From: Paracoccaceae bacterium
GTDB lineage: Bacteria > Pseudomonadota > Alphaproteobacteria > Rhodobacterales > Rhodobacteraceae
Assembly: GCA_007694945.1 (NCBI GenBank)
Contig: REER01000100.1
Coordinates: 47,315-111,314 of the forward strand
Length of the DNA: 64,000 bases
Direction of reading: 5' to 3'
Position 1 is the stretch's first letter. Each line of letters begins with the position of its first letter. The translations under genes were made by a program, and so were the position numbers. A model generated the notes under the pieces. The model searched no databases. It was not told the DNA's origin and saw only the letters and a program-made list of their open reading frames with translations. This document shows, piece after piece, positions 49,343 to 58,075 of the stretch.

Positions 49343-50704
49343 ATGAGCTCACTCGACCCGGTTCTCGCCCATATTGAGGCGCAGCGCGCCGATCATCTGG
49401 CGCGGCTGATGGACTATCTGCGCCACCCCAGCATCTCTGCGCAGGATATCGGCATCGGCAAGGTGGCGGGGCTGTTGGTGGAGATGCTGGAGCGTCTGGG
49501 CATGGAGGCCGAGGCGGTGCCGACTGCTGGCCACCCGATGGTGCTGGGGCGACGTACGGAGGTTCCGGGCGCGCCGACCGTGCTGCTCTACGGGCATTAT
49601 GACGTGCAGCCACCCGAGCCGCTGGAGGAATGGATCAGCCCGCCTTTCGAGCCCACCTTGCGCGACGGCCGCATCTATGCGCGGGGCGCGGGTGACAACA
49701 AGGGCCAGCACTTCGCGCAGCTTCTGGCGATTGAATCCTGGCTCGCCGTGCATGGGCGCTTGCCGTGCAATGTGATCGTGCTGCTGGAGGGCGAAGAGGA
49801 GATCGGCAGCCCGCGCATCGCCGATTTCGTCCGCGCTCATGCCGAGCGGCTGAAGGCCGATCTGGTGATCACGGCGGATGGGCCGCTGCACCCCTCGGGG
49901 CGGCCTGTGGTGACCTTTGGCGTGCGCGGTGTGGTGAATTTCGAGTTACGGGTGCGCACGGGGCGCACGGATGCGCATTCGGGCAATCATGGCGGCACCA
50001 TGCCCAATGCCATCTGGACGCTGGTGCATCTGCTCTCGACAATGAAGGACCCGGACGGGCGCATCACGATTGACGGGCTGCACGACCCGATCCTGCCGCC
50101 CGGCAATGCCGAGCGCGCGGCGGCAGAGGCGCTGCCGGTCGATGTGGCGGGGTATCTCACCGAGATGGGGCTGTCAAAGCTCGATACGCCCGATGATCGC
50201 GGCTTTCATGACCGGCTGATGTTCCACCCGACGCTGACCATCAACGGGCTTCACGGGGGCTATGGCGGGGCGGGGTCAAAGACTGTGCTGCCCTGCGCGG
50301 CGGTGGCGAAATGCGATATCCGCCTGGTGCCCGACATGACGCCCGAGCAGGCGCTCGACTGCGTGCGCGCCCATGTCGCCCAAGCCGCGCCAGAGGTCGA
50401 GGTCGTTGCCCAAGGCGGCATGCTGCCCTCGCGCACCCCCATCGACTCGCCCTTTACCGCGCCGATTGTTGCGGCCGTCAGGGCGGCGCGGGGCGAGGAG
50501 CCCTATCTGATCCCGTCGGCCGGGGGCAGCCTGCCGGATTATGTGTTCACGAAAATCCTTGGCATCCCGGCCTTTGTGGTGCCCTATGCCAATGCCGATG
50601 AGGCCAATCACGCGCCCAATGAGAATATCGAGGTAGCGTTGTTTCACGCGGGTATCCGCACAGGCGCTGCACTGCTCGACCAATTGGGGCAGATGCGGGT
50701 GTGA
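49343..50704 (+). CDS. M20-family dipeptidase/deacylase
   Basis: A 453-residue zinc peptidase. [13 protein letters not shown] and [10 protein letters not shown] supply metal-binding His and Asp, [11 protein letters not shown] the catalytic Glu, and the C-terminal NHAPNENI the last His. It resembles the M20/M25/M40 dipeptidases (CNDP group). The central insert (THSGNHGG-like dimerisation domain, residues about 190-310) is present. Substrates may be peptides or N-acyl amino acids. It ends 8 bases from the tRNA-Thr gene on the other strand. Confidence 0.9.
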   Translation: MSSLDPVLAHIEAQRADHLARLMDYLRHPSISAQDIGIGKVAGLLVEMLERLGMEAEAVPTAGHPMVLGRRTEVPGAPTVLLYGHYDVQPPEPLEEWISPPFEPTLRDGRIYARGAGDNKGQHFAQLLAIESWLAVHGRLPCNVIVLLEGEEEIGSPRIADFVRAHAERLKADLVITADGPLHPSGRPVVTFGVRGVVNFELRVRTGRTDAHSGNHGGTMPNAIWTLVHLLSTMKDPDGRITIDGLHDPILPPGNAERAAAEALPVDVAGYLTEMGLSKLDTPDDRGFHDRLMFHPTLTINGLHGGYGGAGSKTVLPCAAVAKCDIRLVPDMTPEQALDCVRAHVAQAAPEVEVVAQGGMLPSRTPIDSPFTAPIVAAVRAARGEEPYLIPSAGGSLPDYVFTKILGIPAFVVPYANADEANHAPNENIEVALFHAGIRTGAALLDQLGQMRV

Positions 50705-50712
50705 GGCTGGGA

Positions 50713-50787
50713 TGGTGCTGCTGGAGAGATTTGAACTCTCGACCTCTCCCTTACCAAGGGAGTGCTCTGCCCCTGAGCTACAGCAGC
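50713..50787 (-). tRNA. tRNA-Thr (anticodon GGT), CCA encoded
   Basis: On the minus strand a complete cloverleaf: acceptor GCTGCTG/CAGCAGC, D-arm with AGCTCAGGGG, anticodon arm CTCCC-TTGGTAA-GGGAG with GGT anticodon, T-arm GAGAGTTCAAATCTCTC and discriminator A plus CCA. 75 bases. It reads ACC (and ACU) codons. The encoded CCA is at the 3' end (50713-50715). Confidence 0.95.
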
Positions 50788-50798
50788 TTGTGCGCGGC

Positions 50799-50827
50799 TG
50801 AGTAGTCCGAAACTCGGGTCCGCGCAA
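50799..50827 (-). promoter_or_regulatory. Promoter of the tRNA-Thr gene
   Basis: On the minus strand TTGCGC (50822-50827), 17-nt spacer and TACTCA (50799-50804), 12 bases from the mature tRNA 5' end. Consistent with a tRNA promoter. Confidence 0.4.
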
Positions 50828-50869
50828 CCCCAATCTGGACGGTTTTTCCAACTTGCGCTACGAGGGGGC

Positions 50870-51031
50870 ATGGGCAAGGAAACACCACTCTCACCGGATC
50901 GTCCGAAATCTGCCGAGGCGGTTCGCGCCGCGCGGTTGAAAGCCGCGCTGAAAGCGAATATCGCCAAACGCAAGGCGCAGGCCCGCGCGCGCGGGGCGGG
51001 TGCGGATGACAGCAGTAAAGAGAAACCATAA
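50870..51031 (+). CDS. Small basic hypothetical protein upstream of murA
   Basis: A 53-residue protein: MGKETPLSPDRPKSAEAVRA followed by a Lys/Arg/Ala-rich helix (LKAALKANIAKRKAQARARG) and a short acidic tail. Strong AGGGGG ribosome site at 50863-50868 close to the ATG. murA begins 12 bases after its stop. Short basic proteins here are common next to murA in related genomes. It may be a nucleic-acid or ribosome-associated factor, but nothing firm is known. Confidence 0.6.
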   Translation: MGKETPLSPDRPKSAEAVRAARLKAALKANIAKRKAQARARGAGADDSSKEKP

Positions 51032-51043
51032 GGGACGGGGCAG

Positions 51044-52309
51044 ATGGATTCGATTGTGGTGACGGGAAATGGCCCGCTCAATGGCGTGATCCCGATTGCC
51101 GGGGCCAAGAATGCCTGCCTGACCCTGATGCCCGCCACCCTGCTAACCGATGCGCCGCTGACGCTGACCAATGCCCCGCGCTTGTCGGATATCCGCACCA
51201 TGTCGGAACTGCTGGGTTCGCTGGGGGCCGAGGTGGCCAGTCTGCAGGGCGGGCAGGTGCTGGCACTCTCGAGCCATGACCTGACCTCGCACCGCGCGGA
51301 TTACGACATCGTGCGAAAGATGCGCGCCTCGATCCTCGTGCTGGGGCCAATGCTGGCGCGCGACGGGCATGCCGTGGTCTCGCTGCCGGGGGGCTGTGCG
51401 ATTGGCGCACGCCCGGTGGACCTGCATCTGCGTGCATTGGAGGCGATGGGGGCGGAACTGACGCTGCGCGATGGCTATGTCCATGCCAAGGCCCCCGGCG
51501 GGCTGAAAAGCGCCCGGTTCGCTTTTCCGTTGGTCTCGGTGGGGGCCACGGAGAACGCGCTGATGGCGGCGACTCTCGCCAAGGGCACCACGGTGCTGGA
51601 GAACGCCGCGCGTGAGCCCGAGATCGTGGACCTTGCCCACTGCCTGCGGGCAATGGGGGCCGAGATCGAGGGCGAGGGGACCTCGACCCTCACCATTCAG
51701 GGTGTAGACAGCCTGCACGGGGCCACGCATCGCGTGGTCACCGACCGGATCGAGTTGGGCACCTACATGCTGGCCCCGGCCATTGCCGGGGGGTCGGTCG
51801 AATGTCTGGGTGGGCGGCTTGATCTGGTGCAGGCCTTTGCCGACAAGCTGCAAGAGGCTGGGGTCGAGATCGAGGAAACAGGCACCGGGCTGCGCGTGAC
51901 GCGCAAGAGCGACCGGCTGCACCCGGTCAATGTTGCGACCGAGCCCTTTCCCGGCTTCCCGACCGATCTTCAGGCGCAACTCATGGCGGCCATGTGCACG
52001 GCGGATGGTGTCTCGGTGCTGGAGGAGCATATTTTCGAGAACCGCTTCATGCACGCCCCGGAACTGATGCGCATGGGCGCGCGGATTGATGTGCAGGGCG
52101 GCACGGCAACCGTAACCGGGGTCGAGCAGCTGCGCGGCGCGCCAGTGATGGCGACAGATCTGCGCGCTTCGGTCTCGCTCATTCTGGCAGCGCTTGCGGC
52201 CGAGGGCGAGACGGTCGTCAGCCGCGTCTATCATCTCGACCGCGGCTATGAGCATGTCGAGGACAAGCTGGGCGCCTGTGGTGCGCGGATCGAACGGGTG
52301 CAGGCATGA
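51044..52309 (+). CDS. murA: UDP-N-acetylglucosamine 1-carboxyvinyltransferase
   Basis: First committed step of peptidoglycan synthesis: adds enolpyruvate to UDP-GlcNAc. 421 residues. The N-terminal [23 protein letters not shown], the active-site loop [25 protein letters not shown] with C118 (the fosfomycin-binding cysteine), and [13 protein letters not shown]. The cysteine means the enzyme itself should be fosfomycin-sensitive. The next gene overlaps its stop by 4 bases. Confidence 0.97.
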   Translation: MDSIVVTGNGPLNGVIPIAGAKNACLTLMPATLLTDAPLTLTNAPRLSDIRTMSELLGSLGAEVASLQGGQVLALSSHDLTSHRADYDIVRKMRASILVLGPMLARDGHAVVSLPGGCAIGARPVDLHLRALEAMGAELTLRDGYVHAKAPGGLKSARFAFPLVSVGATENALMAATLAKGTTVLENAAREPEIVDLAHCLRAMGAEIEGEGTSTLTIQGVDSLHGATHRVVTDRIELGTYMLAPAIAGGSVECLGGRLDLVQAFADKLQEAGVEIEETGTGLRVTRKSDRLHPVNVATEPFPGFPTDLQAQLMAAMCTADGVSVLEEHIFENRFMHAPELMRMGARIDVQGGTATVTGVEQLRGAPVMATDLRASVSLILAALAAEGETVVSRVYHLDRGYEHVEDKLGACGARIERVQA

Positions 52310-52770
52310 GCGATGATGCGATATTCGAGGAAGGGGCCGAGTCGCCCCTGCGGCTGCAAGCGCTGGATGCCGAGGATCTGAAGATCATCTCGGCGCTTGT
52401 TCAGGATGCGATCCTGCCCGCGTCGGAAATGCGCTATGAGCGCAAACGCCGAAGCTTCGCCATGCTGATCAACCGCTTTCGCTGGGAAGAACAGCGTAGC
52501 CGAACTGCCGAGCGCGTGCGCTCACTGATGCTGATCGACGATGTCCTGGCCGTGGCCTCGCAGGGCGTTCCGCGCGGCGATCCTGATCTCGTGCTCTCGG
52601 TGCTGGCGCTGGAATTCGAGCCCGGTGAGGATGGCACTGGCGCGGTGTCGATCATCCTCGCTGGCGATGGTGAGATCAGGATAGAGGTGGAATGCCTCTC
52701 GGTAATGCTGCGCGATGTAACCCGCCCCTATCGCGCCATTTCCGGCCAGAGCCCACGCCACGACACGTAA
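52306..52770 (+). CDS. DUF2948 family protein
   Basis: A 154-residue protein ([47 protein letters not shown]) of the DUF2948 family found just after murA in alphaproteobacteria. Function unknown. It overlaps murA by 4 bases (ATGA), a stable pairing that suggests a role near cell-wall synthesis or simply co-expression. In related genomes hisD follows directly, but here two other genes are inserted. Confidence 0.85.
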   Translation: MSDDAIFEEGAESPLRLQALDAEDLKIISALVQDAILPASEMRYERKRRSFAMLINRFRWEEQRSRTAERVRSLMLIDDVLAVASQGVPRGDPDLVLSVLALEFEPGEDGTGAVSIILAGDGEIRIEVECLSVMLRDVTRPYRAISGQSPRHDT

Positions 52771-52837
52771 GTGTCGGTGTCAGCGCTCTGTCGCGGCGCG
52801 TTAACCAACAATTCCAACATTTGTTGAATGCGAAACC

Positions 52838-52853
52838 TTAACGCGACATTAAC
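52838..52853 (+). promoter_or_regulatory. CtrA-type binding site (TTAA-N7-TTAAC)
   Basis: TTAACGCGACATTAAC, an exact match to the TTAA-N7-TTAAC CtrA consensus, 14 bases before the start of the secreted-barrel gene. A further TTAAC lies at 52801. CtrA is a response regulator that controls cell-cycle, motility and gene-transfer genes in alphaproteobacteria. Confidence 0.5.
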
Positions 52854-52866
52854 GCCGTGAGGCGAG

Positions 52867-53604
52867 ATGTCGTGGGGTTTGGCTATGGGCCGGGTGTTTC
52901 ATGTTATTGCCGCGACCTGTCTTGCGGCAAAGCTCCTGGCTACGCCCGTCGCAGCACAGGTCGTCGGCACCCCCGGCGCGCCCTCGGCCTTCGGCCTGTC
53001 GCAGGGGGGTATCGCGGCGGCTCTCTCGGGCAGCTATGAGAATCGCAGCAGAGGCGGGCTGCGCCCGACACGTTTCGATGCCTCGAGTTCGATCCTGATC
53101 GGCTTCGGGGACCCGGTCGACGGGATCGGCTTTCAGATGGGCACCTCGATCACCTCGTTCCGTGATTTCGGTGCAGCGGGCTATTTCACGCTTGGCGCGC
53201 ACAAGATGTTCCAGACCAGCGAGCACGGTCTCTATTCCGTGGCCGCCAATCTCGATTATCTCGCGCCCTGGGGCGAAGCGCGGGAAAACAAGCCAAGCGG
53301 CAATCTGCTGCTATCCTACATGACCGGTTTCGGGCCCCGGCTCGGGCTGGTGACGCTGGGTGTAGCGAATAATACCCGGTCCGACCGCAGACCAGTGGGC
53401 GTGTTCGGAATGGGCGTCGGCATCTCGGACGAGACCTCGATCAGCTTCGCGCAACTGGGTGAACGCAGCACGATCGGCCTGACCGCCGTCCCGGCTGTGC
53501 TACGCGGAGCAACCCTTTCGGTCGGCCTGAGCCGGGACTGGGGCAGCAGGACAAGCCTGCTGACAGTCGATATCGGGCGCAGCTTCAATATGAGGAGAAA
53601 ATGA
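52867..53604 (+). CDS. Secreted beta-rich protein of unknown function (possible small outer-membrane barrel)
   Basis: A 245-residue protein with an N-terminal signal (about 1-30, ending TPVAAQ) and a body of alternating Gly/Ser/aromatic beta strands (GYFTLGAHKMFQTSEHGLYSVAANLDYLAPWG). Resembles small beta-barrel surface proteins but I recognise no family, and the last residues (SFNMRRK) are not a classical terminal-Phe signal. GAGG lies just before the ATG. A CtrA-type box precedes it. Followed immediately by the gene at 53606. The pair interrupts the usual DUF2948-hisD order. Confidence 0.55.
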   Translation: MSWGLAMGRVFHVIAATCLAAKLLATPVAAQVVGTPGAPSAFGLSQGGIAAALSGSYENRSRGGLRPTRFDASSSILIGFGDPVDGIGFQMGTSITSFRDFGAAGYFTLGAHKMFQTSEHGLYSVAANLDYLAPWGEARENKPSGNLLLSYMTGFGPRLGLVTLGVANNTRSDRRPVGVFGMGVGISDETSISFAQLGERSTIGLTAVPAVLRGATLSVGLSRDWGSRTSLLTVDIGRSFNMRRK

Positions 53605-53605
53605 C

Positions 53606-53797
53606 ATGACACTCTACAGGACAGCTCTCTCGACTGCCTTCGTCACAGGTCTTACGGCGGCTGCGGCCCTTGCAGGACCGCAGCCCGTCACCCCCGGTGT
53701 CACTGCGCCGAGCACATCGGTGGTGAGCGGTGGGGCGGTGAGCACAACAACCCAGCCCTCGGGGCGCATTCTGTTCATTCTCAACACAGCGCGCTGA
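53606..53797 (+). CDS. Small secreted protein of unknown function
   Basis: A 63-residue protein: signal peptide (MTLYRTALSTAFVTGLTAAAALA, cleaved before GPQ), then a Pro/Thr/Ser/Val-rich tail (PVTPGVTAPSTSVVSGGAVS) and a hydrophobic end GRILFILNTAR. AGGAGA lies just upstream, and the gene follows the barrel gene with one base between. Probably co-expressed, perhaps a short periplasmic or surface component. No family recognised. Confidence 0.55.
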   Translation: MTLYRTALSTAFVTGLTAAAALAGPQPVTPGVTAPSTSVVSGGAVSTTTQPSGRILFILNTAR

Positions 53798-53838
53798 CAG
53801 CCATCGCTGGCGGCGGGAAGTAAGGGCCCTTTCAGGGA

Positions 53839-53866
53839 GACAAGCGCGCCAAAAGGCGCGCTTGTC
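53839..53866. terminator. Hairpin after the secreted-protein module
   Basis: Perfect 12-bp stem GACAAGCGCGCC/GGCGCGCTTGTC with an AAAA loop (TTTT on the minus strand). No U-run after it, so a weak intrinsic or Rho-assisted terminator. Separates the module from hisD. Confidence 0.5.
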
Positions 53867-53965
53867 AGGTATTGCCGCGGTATCGCGTCGCAATGCGCTG
53901 TCAGAGGGGTTGAGCCTGCTGACATGGCAAGCTAGGGCTTTGCATCACCAAAGGATTGAGATGCG

Positions 53966-55267
53966 ATGCCCAGGTTCCTTGACAGCAGCGCCCGCGATTT
54001 CGACCGCGACTTTGCAGCGATCCTCTCCGCCAAGCGCGAAGAGTCGGTCGATGTCGACGACACTGTGGCGGCGATCATCGCCGATATCCGCACGCGTGGC
54101 GACGCCGCGCTGATCGAGCTGACCGCGCGCTTTGACCGGCTGGACCTGACACCCGAAACGCTCGCCTTCTCGCCCGAGGAAATTGCCGAGCAGGTGGCGC
54201 TTGTGCCTGCGGCAGAGGCCGAGGCGCTCGGCCTTGCGGCCGAGCGTATCCGCGCCTATCACGCCCGCCAGCGCCCGGAGGATGCCCGCTGGCGTGACGC
54301 GACAGGGGCTGAACTTGGCTGGCGCTGGGGGCCTGTGGCAGCCGCAGGGCTCTATGTGCCGGGGGGGCTTGCGAGTTACCCGTCATCAGTGCTGATGAAC
54401 GCCATCCCAGCGCAGGTGGCGGGGGTCGAGCGGCTGGTGATCTGCGCGCCCACGCCCGATGGCAAGGTCAACCCGCTGGTGTTGCTGGCCGCGCAGCTTT
54501 CCGAGGTGGACACAGTCTATCGCATCGGCGGCGCGCAGGCGATTGCCGCGCTCGCCTATGGCACCGAAACCATCGCGGCGGTGGACAAGATCACCGGCCC
54601 CGGCAATGCCTATGTGGCTGCAGCCAAGCGGCGCGTCTTCGGGCGGGTGGGGATCGACATGATCGCGGGGCCGTCGGAGATACTGGTCATCGCCGATGGC
54701 GAGAATGACCCCGACTGGATCGCGCTCGACCTGCTGAGCCAAGCCGAGCATGACGAGAGCGCGCAATCGATCCTGATCACGACCGATGCGGAGTTCGGGC
54801 AGGCGGTCATGCAAGCGGTGGAAAAGCGGCTTGAGACACTCGAGCGCCGCGCCATCGCGGGCGCAAGCTGGCGCGATTATGGCGCAGTGATCGTTGTGCG
54901 GGACCTGGCCGAGGCCGCCGCGCTGTCGGACCGGATCGCGCCCGAGCATCTGGAACTCTGCGTCGCCGAACCCGAGACGTTGCTCGCGCGGATTCGCCAT
55001 GCAGGTGCGGTTTTCCTCGGTCATTGGACGCCCGAGGCCATTGGCGATTATGTCGGCGGGCCCAACCATGTCCTGCCTACGGCGCGTTCGGCGCGGTTTT
55101 CCTCAGGGCTATCGGTGCTCGATTTCATGAAACGCACCACGCTTGCGCGGATGACGCCCGAGGCGCTGGCGGCCATCGGGCCTGCGGCAGAGCAACTCGC
55201 GATATCAGAGAGCCTCGAGGCGCATGGGCTTTCGGTGCGGGCACGGCTGGATCGACTCAATCGCTGA
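53966..55267 (+). CDS. hisD: Histidinol dehydrogenase
   Basis: Last steps of histidine synthesis: oxidises histidinol to histidine with NAD+, zinc-dependent. The 433 residues include AGLYVPGGLASYPSSVLMNAIPAQVAGV, GGAQAIAALAYGTETI, the signature ITGPGNAYVAAAKRRVFGRVGIDMIAGPSEILVIAD, and the zinc/catalytic LLSQAEHDE and RIAPEHLELC. In relatives it follows DUF2948 directly and is followed by UPF0262 and a phosphatase gene; here neither is present. Confidence 0.95.
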   Translation: MPRFLDSSARDFDRDFAAILSAKREESVDVDDTVAAIIADIRTRGDAALIELTARFDRLDLTPETLAFSPEEIAEQVALVPAAEAEALGLAAERIRAYHARQRPEDARWRDATGAELGWRWGPVAAAGLYVPGGLASYPSSVLMNAIPAQVAGVERLVICAPTPDGKVNPLVLLAAQLSEVDTVYRIGGAQAIAALAYGTETIAAVDKITGPGNAYVAAAKRRVFGRVGIDMIAGPSEILVIADGENDPDWIALDLLSQAEHDESAQSILITTDAEFGQAVMQAVEKRLETLERRAIAGASWRDYGAVIVVRDLAEAAALSDRIAPEHLELCVAEPETLLARIRHAGAVFLGHWTPEAIGDYVGGPNHVLPTARSARFSSGLSVLDFMKRTTLARMTPEALAAIGPAAEQLAISESLEAHGLSVRARLDRLNR

Positions 55268-55293
55268 GGCAGGGCTGCGGGTCCGGGCGACAA

Positions 55294-55320
55294 TTTGAGT
55301 ATTTTTGGCAAGAAAATGTA
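55294..55320 (+). repeat. Recurrent boundary motif, copy 6
   Basis: TTTGAGTATTTTTGGCAAG followed by AAAATGTA, downstream of hisD in gene orientation. Very close to the consensus. Confidence 0.8.
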
Positions 55321-55383
55321 ACAGGGGTTTTCCTTTGTCAGGCGGCGTGTCACATCTTCTAGGTGACAAGCAGGGAGGCCGGG

Positions 55384-56205
55384 ATGCCCTATTTCACAGC
55401 GCCCGATGGGGCGGAACTGTTCTACACAGATGAGGGGCATGGGCGCGCGCTCTTGTGCCTGCCGGGGCTGACGCGCAACGGGCGCGATTTCGATTATCTC
55501 GCCCCGCATCTGCCGCCCCTGCGCCTGATCCGGCCCGATTATCGGGGGCGAGGGCGCTCGCAATGGACCGGAGCCGAGACCTATTCGGTGCCGCAGGAAG
55601 GGGCCGATGTGCTGGCTTTGCTCGATCATCTCGGGGTCGAGCAGGTGGCGGTGCTGGGTACCTCGCGCGGGGGGATCATCGGCATGTATCTGGCCGCGGT
55701 CGCCAAGGATCGGTTGCGCGGGCTGTGCCTCAATGATGTCGGCCCGGTGATCGAGGCCGAGGGGCTGGCGCGGATTTCCGACTATATCGGGCGGACGCCC
55801 AATGCGCGCAGCCATGCACAGGCCGCCGCTGCGCTCCAGCGCGCCTTCCCCGAGTTCAGCGACATGCCCGAAGGGCGCTGGCTGGAAGAGGCGCAGCGCC
55901 AGTTTGTCGAGACCGATCAGGGGCTGGATCTGACCTATGATCCGGCGCTGCGCAAGGCCTTCCTGCAGGCGATGGAGGGTGGCGGCGGCGACCTGTGGTC
56001 CATGTTCGAGGCGCTGGAGGGCGTACCGCTGGCGCTGATCCGAGGCGCGACCTCGACGCTGCTGAGCGCCGCGACGGCCGCCGAGATGCAGCGCCTGCGC
56101 CCGGATATGGTGTTCGGCGAGGTGCCGGGGCGCGGGCATATCCCGTTTCTCGATGAGCCGGAATCACTGCGGGTGATCCATGAATGGCTGGGCATGTGCC
56201 TGTGA
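55384..56205 (+). CDS. Alpha/beta hydrolase
   Basis: A 273-residue alpha/beta hydrolase. The first half reads LCLPGLTRNGRDFDYLAPHLPPLRLIRPDYRGRGRS, the nucleophile elbow is GTSRGG, and the histidine lies in PGRGHIPFLDEP. The aspartate is in ALIRGATSTLLS-like segments and is less clear. The start at ATG 55384 has GGGAGGCC upstream. The end overlaps the threonine-dehydratase-like gene. Substrate unknown. Confidence 0.8.
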   Translation: MPYFTAPDGAELFYTDEGHGRALLCLPGLTRNGRDFDYLAPHLPPLRLIRPDYRGRGRSQWTGAETYSVPQEGADVLALLDHLGVEQVAVLGTSRGGIIGMYLAAVAKDRLRGLCLNDVGPVIEAEGLARISDYIGRTPNARSHAQAAAALQRAFPEFSDMPEGRWLEEAQRQFVETDQGLDLTYDPALRKAFLQAMEGGGGDLWSMFEALEGVPLALIRGATSTLLSAATAAEMQRLRPDMVFGEVPGRGHIPFLDEPESLRVIHEWLGMCL

Positions 56206-57182
56206 GCGAGGCCGTTGATCTGGAGCGGATTCTGGCTGCCGAGTCGCGGCTGAAGGGCGAGGTGCGGCGCACGCCGCTCCTGTCTGCGCCTGCTCTGGAT
56301 GCCATGGCCGGGCGGCGGCTGCTGGTCAAGGCAGAATGCCTGCAGCACACGGGCAGCTTCAAGTTTCGCGGTGGCTGGGCTGCGCTCTCGGCCTTGCCTG
56401 AAGAGGTCAGGGGCGTGGTCGCGGCCTCCTCGGGCAATCATGCGCAAGGCATCGCGCTGGCCGCAGCGCGACATGACAAGGCGGCGGTGATCGTGATGCC
56501 ATCGGACGCACCGGGCGCCAAGATCTCGGGCACGCGGGCGCTCGGCGCGGAGTTGGTGCTTTATGACCGCGCGCGCGAGGATCGCAATGCGCTCTGTCAC
56601 GAGATTGCCAGCGCGCGTGGTTTCGCGCTGATCCCGCCTTTCGACCACCCTGAGGTTATTGCCGGTCAGGCCAGTGTCGGGCTGGAACTGGCCGAACAGG
56701 CCCGGGGGCTGGCGGCAGAGGTGCTGGTCTGCTGTGGTGGCGGTGGGCTTAGCGCGGGCATCGCGCTTGCGCTCGAGGCTCGCGCCCCGCAGATGCGGCT
56801 CCGCACAGTCGAGCCCGAAGGCTTCGAAGACATGGCGCGTGCGCTCGCCACGGGCACCATCACTCCCAACGCAGCGCGCACGGGGCTCTGTGATGCCATC
56901 CTGACCCCCGAGCCGGGCGGGCTTACGCTGCCCATCCTGCGCCGTCTGGCCGGGCGGGGGTTGGTGGTCACGGATGTCGAGGTTCTGCGCGCGATGGCGC
57001 TGGCCTTTGCCCATCTGAAACTCGTGATCGAGCCGGGCGGGGCCGTGGCGCTGGCCGCCGCGCTGTTTCATCCCGAAGAGATTGCGGGCGATACTGTGGT
57101 CGTGATCGCATCGGGCGGCAATGTCGACGCGGACGTGTTTATCCGCGCCCTTGAGCAAGGTGCTTGTGATGCAGATCGCTGA
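56184..57182 (+). CDS. PLP-dependent threonine/serine dehydratase-like enzyme
   Basis: A 332-residue fold-type II PLP enzyme. The PLP lysine is in GSFKFRGGW (K60), the phosphate-binding loop is CGGGGLSAG, and SSGNHAQGIALAA is the substrate motif. It resembles threonine dehydratase or serine racemase-type proteins without the ACT regulatory domain. The ATG at 56184 overlaps the upstream hydrolase by 22 bases; an in-frame GTG at 56202 is an equally good start. Whether it makes 2-oxobutyrate from threonine or acts on other hydroxy-amino acids is open. Confidence 0.8.
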   Translation: MAGHVPVSEAVDLERILAAESRLKGEVRRTPLLSAPALDAMAGRRLLVKAECLQHTGSFKFRGGWAALSALPEEVRGVVAASSGNHAQGIALAAARHDKAAVIVMPSDAPGAKISGTRALGAELVLYDRAREDRNALCHEIASARGFALIPPFDHPEVIAGQASVGLELAEQARGLAAEVLVCCGGGGLSAGIALALEARAPQMRLRTVEPEGFEDMARALATGTITPNAARTGLCDAILTPEPGGLTLPILRRLAGRGLVVTDVEVLRAMALAFAHLKLVIEPGGAVALAAALFHPEEIAGDTVVVIASGGNVDADVFIRALEQGACDADR

Positions 57183-57963
57183 TCTGGGCCATATCCGCCT
57201 GCATTATCGTATCGACGGCCCCGAGCATGGGCTGCCGGTAGTCTTTTCCAATGCTCTCGGTGCTGATCTGCGAGTCTGGGAGCCACTGCTGCCGCATCTG
57301 CCCGACGGGCTCCGCATGCTGCGCTATGACCGGCGCGGGCATGGGCTCTCGGATGTGCCCGAGGGGCCGTACAGCATGGGGCAGCTTGTGCGCGACACCG
57401 AAGGCTTGCTTGATCTTGTCGGTTGGCGGGGCTGCGTGTTTGTCGGACTCTCTATCGGTGGCATGGTGGGGCAGGGGCTGGCGGTGAAGCGCCCCGATTT
57501 GATCCGCGCCCTGGTGTTGTCGAACACGGCCGCGCGGATCGGAACAGTCGAGATGTGGCAGGAGCGCATCAAGAAGGCCCGCGCCGGGGGTCTTGCGGCG
57601 CTGACCGCACCGACAATGGAACGCTGGTTTTCGCCTGATTTCCGCAAGCGGCCAGAGCTGGGGCTCTGGCAGAACATGTTTCAGGCGACCCCGCTGGAGG
57701 GCTGGGCCGGCTGCGCCGCCGCCATTGCCGGGAGCGATTTCTACACCAGCACCTCGGGCCTGCGTCTACCCGTGCTGGGCATTGGCGCCGACCGTGACGG
57801 CTCCACCCCGCCCGATCTCGTGCGTGAGACCACCGAGCTTGTGCCGGGGGCGCGCTTTGCGCTGATCCGCCGTGCTGGCCATCTGCCCCATGTCGAACAG
57901 CCCGAGACCTATGCCGAGGCCCTCACAGGATTTCTGCGCGACACAGGGATACTGCCAGCATGA
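57169..57963 (+). CDS. pcaD: 3-oxoadipate enol-lactonase-like alpha/beta hydrolase
   Basis: A 264-residue alpha/beta hydrolase (LHYRIDGPEHGLPVVFSNALGADLRVWEPLLPHL, RYDRRGHGLSDVPEGPYSMGQLVRDTEGLLDLVG, the elbow GLSIGGM, and HLPHVEQPE). This matches PcaD, which hydrolyses 3-oxoadipate enol-lactone in aromatic (beta-ketoadipate) catabolism. No other pca gene is in the window, so the pathway role is uncertain. The ATG at 57169 lies within the previous gene's 3' end (14-bp overlap). Confidence 0.75.
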   Translation: MQIADLGHIRLHYRIDGPEHGLPVVFSNALGADLRVWEPLLPHLPDGLRMLRYDRRGHGLSDVPEGPYSMGQLVRDTEGLLDLVGWRGCVFVGLSIGGMVGQGLAVKRPDLIRALVLSNTAARIGTVEMWQERIKKARAGGLAALTAPTMERWFSPDFRKRPELGLWQNMFQATPLEGWAGCAAAIAGSDFYTSTSGLRLPVLGIGADRDGSTPPDLVRETTELVPGARFALIRRAGHLPHVEQPETYAEALTGFLRDTGILPA

Positions 57964-57967
57964 CCTG

Positions 57968-57996
57968 TTTCATTTTCTTGCCAAAAATACCCAATT
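57968..57996 (-). repeat. Recurrent boundary motif, copy 7 (inverted)
   Basis: On the minus strand GGGTATTTTTGGCAAG followed by AAAATGAAA, only four bases past the pcaD stop codon. The only copy in minus orientation. Confidence 0.75.
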
Positions 57997-58075
57997 CCAC
58001 CTTTGACCCCACGCAGATCGCAAGCTGGGCAGAAACCGGTTTCCCATCACCTGCCCGGCGCGCTAGATTAGCTCC

